Program-made: the position numbers and the translations under genes | The notes under the pieces: generated by a model | What the model saw: only the letters and a program-made list of their open reading frames with translations | What the model was told of the DNA's origin: nothing | The model's database searches: none | Assembly (NCBI GenBank): GCA_017505415.1 | Contig: JAFVPG010000246.1 | Coordinates: forward strand, 1 to 42,832 | Origin: Lentisphaeria bacterium | Lineage (GTDB): Bacteria; Verrucomicrobiota; Lentisphaeria; Victivallales; Victivallaceae | Length of the DNA stretch: 42,832 bases | Direction of reading: 5' to 3' | Part shown: in pieces, positions 33,980 to 41,776 of the stretch | Layout: every line of letters starts with the position of its first letter | Numbering within the stretch: the stretch's first letter is position 1

Positions 33980-36385
33980 ATGACCGTTATTTTTACTGAA
34001 GTTGAGACCGGGAAGGTATTATTGCAACGCTGTCTTGCCTGGCAGCTGCCTGCTGGTAAACGCTGGATCGCTCCTGATATAAAAAGCGGGGCCCAGCTGG
34101 AGATTGGAATCTATCCGTATTATAAATTGATACGTGCCAGACTCGGCAACCACGGGATACCGTTCAATACCAGAAACGTAAAATCAATCATAATGCGTGT
34201 CACTGATGATAAAGGATTTCCTGTCAGCAAAAATTTCACACCGGTAAAAAACGGAAATGACGGTTATTATTCTGAAATGCCCTTGCCTCCGCTTAAAAAA
34301 GGCAACTATTACGTTGAAGCCCGTTTGAAAAAAGAAAATGGAAAAGAAGAAATTTTCAAAACCAAATTTTTCTTTAACTCATACGAATGGGAACACAATA
34401 ATATCGGATGTGACCGCATTGTTCTGCCCCCTTACAAACCACTTGTTTACAGCGGCAATACAATTCAAACTCTTATGACACGTTATACTCTGGCAAATGG
34501 TTTCTTCTCTGATATAAAAACAGGAAAAGCAGAAAAACTGCTTGCAGCGCCCATTACTATGACTGTTAACGGCAGCACACTGACCGGCAGCCGGATAAAA
34601 TGGACTGAAAAAGCTGCTGATCAGGGTACTGCAATCCAGAGCCTGAATATAAGCGGTCTTGATGTGACAGTTTCAAATACTGTTGAATTTGACAATTTTG
34701 TAAAAACAGTTGTCACCGTAAAACCGCAAAAAGAATTTAAATTCAATTCCATGACATTGGAGATCCCGCTGAATTCAGATTTTGCAAAACATATACATTC
34801 AACATGCAATGTAATGCGTCACAATGTCGTTGCTTCCCTCTCCGGTAAACAGGGAGAAATCTGGAATTCAATGCAGGGAAGACATGCAGGAGCAATAGCA
34901 AATAAATTCCGTCCGTATATATGGATTGGAAATATGGCGGAAGGACTTGCCTTTTTCGCTGAAAATGATAAGAATTACAGCAGAGATCCGCAAAAGCCTA
35001 TGGCGCAGCTTATACGCAAAGGTAATGAAACACGTCTGCGCATCAACTTTGTTGATAAGCCGACAGTCAGAAAAGAACCATTTACTCTCACTTTCGGTTT
35101 TCAGGCAACTCCCACCAGAAGCCGGACAAACTCTTCACGCCAATTAACAGAACGCAGCAATCTGCCGAATTCCGTAAGAATGTCACTGCTTGCCGGTGGC
35201 GGCTGCTGGAGTTGCGATGACTTCGATTTTTTCCCGAAAAACAAAGATTACTCCTACATAAATACCCTGAGTAAACTCAAAGGAACTAACCCCGACCGCA
35301 AAAAACGGGAAGAAATCATTAATAAGTTTATGCATAATTTTGCCACTTACCCGAAAGACCGGCAGAAATTTTACATCAACCATCTTGATCGCGGCATCAC
35401 TTATGCTCAAATGAGCGAACTTCTCATACCTTACATGAACCCACGCGCAAGTCATTTGCGCTGGGAAGAATATAATGTCTTTATGGATGAATGGTTCTGC
35501 TCAGATTTCAGAGCAAATAATGAAGATGCCTACAATAATTCACCGACCCGGAGTTATCAGGATTTCCTGCTTTTTCATTGCAAAAAATTATTAAATGAAG
35601 GTTTGGACGGATTATATTATGATAATATCCGTGACTGGCACAATCCCAATACAGTCACCGGTCCTGCCTATGTTATGGATTCAGGGAAAATACAACCGTA
35701 TTTTGATATTTTTGATATGCGTACACTCCTGAAAAGAGCTGCTGTGCTGATCCACAAAGAGGGAAAAAATATCTTTGACGGACGTCCGTTATTTGTTGTT
35801 CACATGACAGATACAAATATCGTTCCATTCACCAGCCTCGGCAGTATTACTATTGATTGGGAAGATAAATTCGGTGCAATGGATTATCAGGATCGATTCA
35901 GTGAAGATTATATCAAAATATGTACTTTGGGGCTGCAATCAGGAGCAATTCCTGAAATTCTTGTACAGCTCAGCGGTAATAATCGCGAACATGTCACAAG
36001 AACATTTCTTGCAGTGACATTGGCATATGATCTGCCAATGGTGCTTAACGGAGGCAATCCGACAGCCACACTTCAAAAAATCTGGCGCATTCTGAAAGAA
36101 TTCGGATACGGCACTGATGATGTTGAAACTTTCCCATGCTTCAATCCATCGGGCAGACTTTCTGTAAATTCCAATAACGTCCGTATGACAGAATACCGCA
36201 AAAAAAACGGCACTGCTGTTGTTGCAGTTTCAAGTTTCGGACATAGCGGCAAAACGACTCTTGATCCCGGATTTCCAGTCAAAGAAGCTATTGATTTTGA
36301 AACAGGCAAAATTATCCCTGTAAAGAACAATTCTGCTGAATTTGAACTGCAAAAAAACGAGTTTAGATTAATCTTATTCAAATAA
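33980..36385 (+). CDS. TIM-barrel glycosidase-like C-terminal part of the same frameshifted gene
   Basis: 801 aa as read from the first ATG, but the frame is open upstream to about 33900 and there is no ribosome binding site, so it is probably the continuation of the CBM9-like ORF. A beta-rich region (about 1-390) ends with LTFGFQATPTRS. A TIM-barrel-like domain follows (about 395-720), with EGLDGLYYDNIRDW around 543-556; D548 is a candidate catalytic or binding acid. A C-terminal beta domain closes the protein. The architecture matches uncharacterised glycoside-hydrolase-like proteins of Lentisphaerae and parallels the 1410-aa protein. Substrate unknown. Confidence 0.7.
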   Translation: MTVIFTEVETGKVLLQRCLAWQLPAGKRWIAPDIKSGAQLEIGIYPYYKLIRARLGNHGIPFNTRNVKSIIMRVTDDKGFPVSKNFTPVKNGNDGYYSEMPLPPLKKGNYYVEARLKKENGKEEIFKTKFFFNSYEWEHNNIGCDRIVLPPYKPLVYSGNTIQTLMTRYTLANGFFSDIKTGKAEKLLAAPITMTVNGSTLTGSRIKWTEKAADQGTAIQSLNISGLDVTVSNTVEFDNFVKTVVTVKPQKEFKFNSMTLEIPLNSDFAKHIHSTCNVMRHNVVASLSGKQGEIWNSMQGRHAGAIANKFRPYIWIGNMAEGLAFFAENDKNYSRDPQKPMAQLIRKGNETRLRINFVDKPTVRKEPFTLTFGFQATPTRSRTNSSRQLTERSNLPNSVRMSLLAGGGCWSCDDFDFFPKNKDYSYINTLSKLKGTNPDRKKREEIINKFMHNFATYPKDRQKFYINHLDRGITYAQMSELLIPYMNPRASHLRWEEYNVFMDEWFCSDFRANNEDAYNNSPTRSYQDFLLFHCKKLLNEGLDGLYYDNIRDWHNPNTVTGPAYVMDSGKIQPYFDIFDMRTLLKRAAVLIHKEGKNIFDGRPLFVVHMTDTNIVPFTSLGSITIDWEDKFGAMDYQDRFSEDYIKICTLGLQSGAIPEILVQLSGNNREHVTRTFLAVTLAYDLPMVLNGGNPTATLQKIWRILKEFGYGTDDVETFPCFNPSGRLSVNSNNVRMTEYRKKNGTAVVAVSSFGHSGKTTLDPGFPVKEAIDFETGKIIPVKNNSAEFELQKNEFRLILFK

Positions 36386-36400
36386 AAAAAAGGAGTTTTT

Positions 36401-37156
36401 ATGAAAAAGATTTTTATCATTACTGTAATGCTGTTCTGCGGCATGATTTATGCAGCTGAAACAGCTCCCATGCCGAAATTTGAGGACGCAGTTTCATTTT
36501 ACATCTCGTTTGATGATGCAACCTTGAATGCGGATATATCTCTGGGCAATGAAAAACCCGTCTCTATTATCGGCAACAAAAAAGGTACTTTTATTACCGG
36601 TCTCAGAGGTAAAGCATTATTATGCGGAGATAAAGGCACAAAAGTACGATTCGCTCATAAAAAAAACCTGAATTTTGATAAATCAGGAACTGTTGTATTC
36701 TTTTATAAAGGCGCATTCAAAAATATGCAGTCCGGTCCCAGAGTATTTTTCTGGGGAATTGAATCAAATATCGGTTATGTCGGACTGCAGCTTGCCAATG
36801 ACCCGCATAAGGTTTGTCCCTGCAAACGTGATCTGCATACAATGTTTCTGCGGGGAAAACGTATCAAAGACAAAATTTACTCTACAAAACTTACTGCAGG
36901 AGAAGCAGGTTGTGAAAAATGGCACATGATTGCTTTTTCATGGGCACCGGGACAACTCAGTGTCAAATATGATAATACCGCTGTCAAAAATTATCCTGTT
37001 CCGTTCGATATAGCAGAAGCCGACTTCCCTGCCAATGATTTTTCTGTCGGCAGCGATATTCACTGGCAATATTATATTGATGAATTCACTGTGTACAACC
37101 GCAGACTTTCCGATTCAGAACTTTCTGAAATATACAATCATTACATAAAACAATAA
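36401..37156 (+). CDS. Secreted LamG/concanavalin-like lectin protein
   Basis: 251 aa. Signal peptide [18 protein letters not shown]. The rest is a single LamG-type sandwich: [25 protein letters not shown], then [32 protein letters not shown] and the closing [20 protein letters not shown]. This last element is the common end of LamG-like domains. It likely binds polysaccharide outside the cytoplasm. It starts 15 nt after the preceding gene with AAAAGGAG, so it is co-transcribed with it and with the second pseudopilin gene. Confidence 0.8.
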   Translation: MKKIFIITVMLFCGMIYAAETAPMPKFEDAVSFYISFDDATLNADISLGNEKPVSIIGNKKGTFITGLRGKALLCGDKGTKVRFAHKKNLNFDKSGTVVFFYKGAFKNMQSGPRVFFWGIESNIGYVGLQLANDPHKVCPCKRDLHTMFLRGKRIKDKIYSTKLTAGEAGCEKWHMIAFSWAPGQLSVKYDNTAVKNYPVPFDIAEADFPANDFSVGSDIHWQYYIDEFTVYNRRLSDSELSEIYNHYIKQ

Positions 37157-37166
37157 GGAATTGAAA

Positions 37167-37892
37167 ATGAAAAAACATTACAATTTCACTTTGATTGAAT
37201 TACTTGTTGTAATTGCGATTATTGCAATTTTGGCCGGAATGCTTCTGCCCGCATTAAGCAAGGCAAGAGAAGCGGCAAGATTCACAATTTGCAAAAACAA
37301 CATGAAAAATCTCGGTACAGCCGGAATAATGTATTCTGATGCTTATCAGGATTATGCCCTGCCTTTCAAAATCGGTAATTATTCTTACGTAATCGATGGT
37401 GATGACCTGAAAAATGCTATGCACATGACTCTTTTGGGCGCAGTAGGAATCGTTTATGAGAAAAGACCTTTCGATAATAAAACACGTACGATAATGTGTC
37501 CGAATGTTCCATTGAGAGCATCTCAACAGGGCACAGATTGTTACCACTGGGGAATCAATACTCTCATATCACCTCTTAAAAGTACTGCTGATGTTGACTG
37601 GGAAAAATTACCAAAAGTGACCAATATTACCAAAGCATCTGAAGCATTCTTTTTTATTGAGACCTGCAATAAGGAAAATGCGACAGAGGCAGAAAAAAAA
37701 TACGGTAACGCATGGTCATTTGTACGTCACGGAATGCCGACTCAAGCCTGTCAGGCGGATATATACCGTCACAAAGGCAAATTCAATGTTCTCTTTTTTG
37801 ACGGTCATGTTGATTCAAGGAATTACAATACTATTCCCATTACAACCACTGCCGCAGCGGTCAATGCTTCTTCATTCTGGACCGGAAAATAA
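37167..37892 (+). CDS. Pseudopilin-like protein (prepilin-type N-terminus, H-X9-DG family)
   Basis: 241 aa from the ATG at 37167. AAGGA lies 7-8 nt upstream, so the TTG at 37161 is less likely. The class III signal is MKKHYN, then FTLIELLVV with Glu at +5. Residue -1 is Asn, again not Gly. The helix continues to [11 protein letters not shown]. The C-terminal motif is intact here: [14 protein letters not shown]. At DNA level the N-terminal region differs from the first pseudopilin mostly at synonymous positions, so the two are old paralogues, not a recent copy. It is the last gene of the second cluster. Confidence 0.85.
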   Translation: MKKHYNFTLIELLVVIAIIAILAGMLLPALSKAREAARFTICKNNMKNLGTAGIMYSDAYQDYALPFKIGNYSYVIDGDDLKNAMHMTLLGAVGIVYEKRPFDNKTRTIMCPNVPLRASQQGTDCYHWGINTLISPLKSTADVDWEKLPKVTNITKASEAFFFIETCNKENATEAEKKYGNAWSFVRHGMPTQACQADIYRHKGKFNVLFFDGHVDSRNYNTIPITTTAAAVNASSFWTGK

Positions 37893-37930
37893 TTTCTGAT
37901 TAAATACTCAACTCTGAAATCAATATTTTT

Positions 37931-37984
37931 ATGGCTGTTACAGAACCTCAGAATAGAAAAATAACAGCCATTTTTGTTATTTTT
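37931..37984 (+). terminator. Intrinsic terminator of the second carbohydrate cluster
   Basis: ATGGCTGTTA (37931-37940) pairs perfectly with TAACAGCCAT (37962-37971), followed by TTTTGTTATTTTT. The loop is 21 nt. It lies 39 nt after the pseudopilin stop. Confidence 0.75.
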
Positions 37985-38160
37985 CTGCTGCATATCAACT
38001 GATCTTTATTACATCCGCCCCGGCGTTCCCTTGTCACGCCATAGCCTTCTGCACTGGTAAAGGGTGTTCGCCCCCCGTTTTGTTCTGCTGGCGCATGTGC
38101 CTGCCCTGTTGGCAACTTTACAAACAAAAAAAGCCTTGCCAAACACGACAACGCCCGCAT
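37948..38160 (-). CDS. Small ORF carried by the inverted repeat (70 aa, doubtful)
   Basis: ATG at 38160; the product starts MRALSCLARLFLFVKLPTGQ and contains FTSAEGYGVTRERRGG. The same start occurs in repeat copy 1, where a TAA replaces CAA after 26 codons. A similar tail occurs at the left window edge. The GC-rich sequence differs from its surroundings. The frame runs into the terminator of the opposite-strand pseudopilin gene, so its last ~15 residues are accidental. It could be a real mobile small gene or an open stretch of a non-coding repeat. No function is recognised and no ribosome binding site is obvious. Confidence 0.3.
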   Translation of the reverse strand: MRALSCLARLFLFVKLPTGQAHAPAEQNGGRTPFTSAEGYGVTRERRGGCNKDQLICSRKITKMAVIFLF

Positions 38161-38272
38161 AATCTATAAAAAAGTACCCTTTTCTTTTTTGAAAAGGTGG
38201 AGGGTCTTAGGGAGGCGGAAAAATCTTTTTTCTTTTAATCAAGAAAAAAGTTTTTCCGCCTCCCTAAAAAAA
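38076..38272 (-). repeat. Inverted repeat element, copy 2 (with hairpin terminator of metH)
   Basis: 197 bp, the reverse complement of 32745-32940. Read on the minus strand it starts 19 nt after the metH stop with a perfect hairpin: GGGAGGCGGAAAAAC followed by TTTTTTCTT, against its complement, with a single bulged base. It thus ends the metH transcript. CCCTCCACC and the small ORF start follow. Both copies therefore have the same orientation relative to the gene they follow. Confidence 0.85.
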
Positions 38273-38291
38273 GTTTCCTCCCCTGAAAAAC

Positions 38292-41200
38292 TCAGTAATG
38301 ACTTTCGGGAGAAGCGAAGATGAAAGCGCAAATTGAAGCGGCGGGGAGCATCATATAACTTTCCGTAAGAGAAATGCCGATATTTTCTCTGGCATTGAGC
38401 ATTTTGAAAATCGGGAGTTTCAATTTATGGTCGGGGCATGCGGGATAACCGGGAGCGGCACGCACGCCTGCGATTTCTGAATTGAATAAATCTTTACGAT
38501 TATTGATAACGGCGGGGCTCTGCCAATATTCAGTCAGAATATCACGATGGAGTTTTTCTGCAAACGCCTCTGCCAGAGATTCGGCAAGAATTTTGATAAG
38601 CATTGCGGAATATTCATCATTATTTTTCATGAATATATCGGCACTCTCCTGTGCTCCGAAACCGGCAGATAGAGCGAACATGCCGAGATAATCATTTTCT
38701 GCAAGAAAATCGGCAAGAGAAGTTGCAACGCCTTTCTGAATACGTCTGGGGAAGTTTATTTTTTCAAAAACAGTACCATTTTCTGCAAGAAATTCGACGT
38801 TTTCGCCATAAGATTTGACAGGTACGATACGGAATACCGCTTTGAAACGGAGCAAATCCTGAGCCAGCAGTTTTTCAGCATCACTTTTCAGTTCAGCTTT
38901 TGCTTTTTTGCTTTCAGACGACTCACCTTTTATCTCCCATATACGATAAAAAGAGTCCCAGTTCATGAAAGGCAGCAAATCGGCAAGTCCGGCTTCAACG
39001 ATATGCAAATCTGTATCAAGCGGTGCGGGAGATGCAGTTTCAACTTTGGACGCACTGACAACAGATTGGAAAGCATTTTTCTGTTGATATTCCAAACGTA
39101 TTTTTTCATATTTTGCTTTAAGCTCAGATTCAAAAGCGGCTTTTTTTGCATTATTCAAAAGCGCATTCAAAACCGGAATGATCTGCGATGCATCACTGAC
39201 CTGCACACAGGGTGCATGATAATGCGGCTGTATAAAAAGTGCCGTATGCTCAACAGAAGTTGTTGCTCCGCCGACTATCAACGGCATGGACAATCCATCT
39301 TTTTCAAGCATTGAGGCAACCGTTACCATTTCACCGAGAGAAGGAGTAATAAGACCGCACAAACCGACGGCATCTGCATTGTATTCTTTAGCAGCGGCAA
39401 TGATTTTTTCAGCTTCGACCATAACGCCGAGGTCAATGACTTCATAGTTGTTGCAGCGGAGAATAACACCGACAATATTTTTGCCGATGTCATGAACGTC
39501 GCCTTTTACGGTGGCGAGAACGACAGTACCGGCTTTGGATTTGGCATCATCAGAATTGAGATAAGGAGTAAGCAGTTCAACTGCCTGCTTCATGGTGCGT
39601 GCAGTTTTGACAACCTGCGGCAGAAACATTTTGCCGTCACCGAAAAGTCTGCCGGTTTCCCGCATACCATCCATCAGAGGACCTTCAATTATCTCAAGAG
39701 CAAAAGAATAAATCTTCAAAGCCTCCTGCAAATCTTCACTCAAAAAAGCATCATCTCCATGAATCAAAGCATACTGCAAACGTTTTTCACAATCAAATTT
39801 GCGCCATTGCGGCACAGTTCCGACAATTTTTTCCGTTACTGAATCATTTTTTATTCTCGATGCAAGCTCCAGCAATTTCTCATCAGCATCAGGAGCAGTG
39901 TTCAAAATTACCGCTTCAACCGCCTCTCTGAGTTCACTGTCAATATCATCATAAATATCAAGCTGGGCAGGATTTACAATCGCCATTCCAAGTCCTGCCT
40001 TGACTGCATGATAAAGGAAAACGCTATGCATTGCACGACGGACTTTTTCATTGCCTCTGAAAGAAAATGAAACGTTACTGATACCGCCGGAAACAGAAAC
40101 AAGCGGCATTTCCTGCTTGATTTGCCGGACAGCTTCTATAAAATCAACACCATAACTCTTATGCTCCGCCATTCCGGTTGCAACCGCAAAAACATTGGGG
40201 TCAAAAATTATATCTTCAGGCGGTACATCCGCTTTTTCCGTAAGAAGTTTGTACATGCGTCTGCAAACCTCCACACGGCGTTCAACGGTATCTGCCTGAC
40301 CTTTTTCATCAAAAGCCATGGCAAGGATCGCCGCACCGAATTTGCGTGCTTCACGGGCTTTGGCAAGGAAAAGCTCCTCGCCTTCCTTGAGACTTATTGA
40401 ATTTATAATACATTTGCCCTGAACGCATTGCAAACCTTTCTGAATAACTTCCCAGCGGGAGGAATCAAGCATGATTGGAACTTTGGCAACATCAGGATCT
40501 GAACCGAGATTGAGCAGAAAAGTTTCCATTATCTCTTCAGAATCAAGCATCGCATCATCCATATTAATATCCAGAACCTGCGCCCCATTCTCAATCTGAC
40601 TGCGGCAGATGCGCAGACCTTCCGCATAATTGCGTTCTTTCATCAAATTCAAAAATTTGCGTGACCCGGCAACATTGGCACGTTCCCCGATATTAATGAA
40701 CGGCAATTCATCACTGACCACCACACTGTCAAGATTGGCAAGGCGCAATTTAGGTGCGATTTCAGGTAATTTGCGGGGAGCGATCCCCTTGACCGCCTGG
40801 GCTATGGCACGGATAAAATCAGGATTAGTACCGCAGCAGCCGCCAACGATATTAAGCAAACCATCCTGCGCCATTGAACGGATTATTTCAGCCATTTTTT
40901 CCGGAGTCTGATGATAACGTCCGAGTTCATCGGGAAGTCCTGCATTGGGATGAGCAGAGACAAAACACGGAGCTTTAACAGCGAGTTCCTCGATAAATTT
41001 ACGCATTTCCTCCGCACCGAGAGCGCAGTTGAAACCGACAGACAGCAGACTTGGGGCATGAGAAACAGAAATAAGAAACGATTCCGTATTCTGCCCTGCC
41101 AGCAATCTGCCGCTGCAATCACTTACCGTACCGGAAAACATGATCGGCAATTCAGTTCCGAGTTCAGCAAAAAGTTCCTGTGCCGCATAAGCAGCGGCTT

Positions 41201-41768
41201 TTGCATTCAAAGTATCAAAAACAGTTTCAATCAAAAGCATGTCAACTCCGCCCTCGATCAAACCTCTGATACCGGGCTTATATGATTCAACCATCTCTTT
41301 GAACGTCAAATCCCGATATGCAGGATCATTGACATCAGGCGACATTGAGAGAGTTTTGCCGGTGGGACCTATTGAACCTGCAACAAAACGCGGCACACCT
41401 GTTTTTGCAGTAAATTCCGCCGCAGTTTCTGCGGCAATTTCAGCTCCGGCAAAAGCAATTTCATAGACATATTCTTCCAAGCCGTATTCACGCTGTGAAA
41501 TAATATTGGCACTGAAAGTATTGCTTTCAACAATATCTGCACCGGCTTCAAAATACATTGAATGGATTTTTTTGATAATATCAGGACGGCTGATATTCAA
41601 AACATCATTATTCCCTTTAAGCAAAGTCGGATGGGAAGCGAATTTTTCACCTTTGAAATCATTTTCTCCGACGTTGAAAGTCTGAATCATAGTTCCCATA
41701 GCTCCATCAAGCACAAGGATGCGTTCCAAAAGCGCATTATACAGCATGTCAGTACGTTCTTTTCTCAT
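38292..41768 (-). CDS. metH: Cobalamin-dependent methionine synthase
   Basis: 1158 aa, full-length four-module MetH. It transfers a methyl group from methyltetrahydrofolate through cobalamin to homocysteine. The homocysteine module (about 1-330) starts ILVLDGAMGTMIQ and has its zinc cysteines in VGFNCALG and GGCCGTNPD. The pterin module (about 345-620) has INIGERANVAGSR. The cobalamin module has DVHDIGKNI, its histidine being the lower cobalt ligand (around residue 755). The C-terminal reactivation domain ends with APGYPACPDHK and GISLTESYMMLPAAS. GAGGTGA precedes the ATG. It starts 8 nt after the upstream gene, so the two form an operon. Confidence 0.97.
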   Translation of the reverse strand: MRKERTDMLYNALLERILVLDGAMGTMIQTFNVGENDFKGEKFASHPTLLKGNNDVLNISRPDIIKKIHSMYFEAGADIVESNTFSANIISQREYGLEEYVYEIAFAGAEIAAETAAEFTAKTGVPRFVAGSIGPTGKTLSMSPDVNDPAYRDLTFKEMVESYKPGIRGLIEGGVDMLLIETVFDTLNAKAAAYAAQELFAELGTELPIMFSGTVSDCSGRLLAGQNTESFLISVSHAPSLLSVGFNCALGAEEMRKFIEELAVKAPCFVSAHPNAGLPDELGRYHQTPEKMAEIIRSMAQDGLLNIVGGCCGTNPDFIRAIAQAVKGIAPRKLPEIAPKLRLANLDSVVVSDELPFINIGERANVAGSRKFLNLMKERNYAEGLRICRSQIENGAQVLDINMDDAMLDSEEIMETFLLNLGSDPDVAKVPIMLDSSRWEVIQKGLQCVQGKCIINSISLKEGEELFLAKAREARKFGAAILAMAFDEKGQADTVERRVEVCRRMYKLLTEKADVPPEDIIFDPNVFAVATGMAEHKSYGVDFIEAVRQIKQEMPLVSVSGGISNVSFSFRGNEKVRRAMHSVFLYHAVKAGLGMAIVNPAQLDIYDDIDSELREAVEAVILNTAPDADEKLLELASRIKNDSVTEKIVGTVPQWRKFDCEKRLQYALIHGDDAFLSEDLQEALKIYSFALEIIEGPLMDGMRETGRLFGDGKMFLPQVVKTARTMKQAVELLTPYLNSDDAKSKAGTVVLATVKGDVHDIGKNIVGVILRCNNYEVIDLGVMVEAEKIIAAAKEYNADAVGLCGLITPSLGEMVTVASMLEKDGLSMPLIVGGATTSVEHTALFIQPHYHAPCVQVSDASQIIPVLNALLNNAKKAAFESELKAKYEKIRLEYQQKNAFQSVVSASKVETASPAPLDTDLHIVEAGLADLLPFMNWDSFYRIWEIKGESSESKKAKAELKSDAEKLLAQDLLRFKAVFRIVPVKSYGENVEFLAENGTVFEKINFPRRIQKGVATSLADFLAENDYLGMFALSAGFGAQESADIFMKNNDEYSAMLIKILAESLAEAFAEKLHRDILTEYWQSPAVINNRKDLFNSEIAGVRAAPGYPACPDHKLKLPIFKMLNARENIGISLTESYMMLPAASICAFIFASPESHY

Positions 41769-41776
41769 ATTTCACC

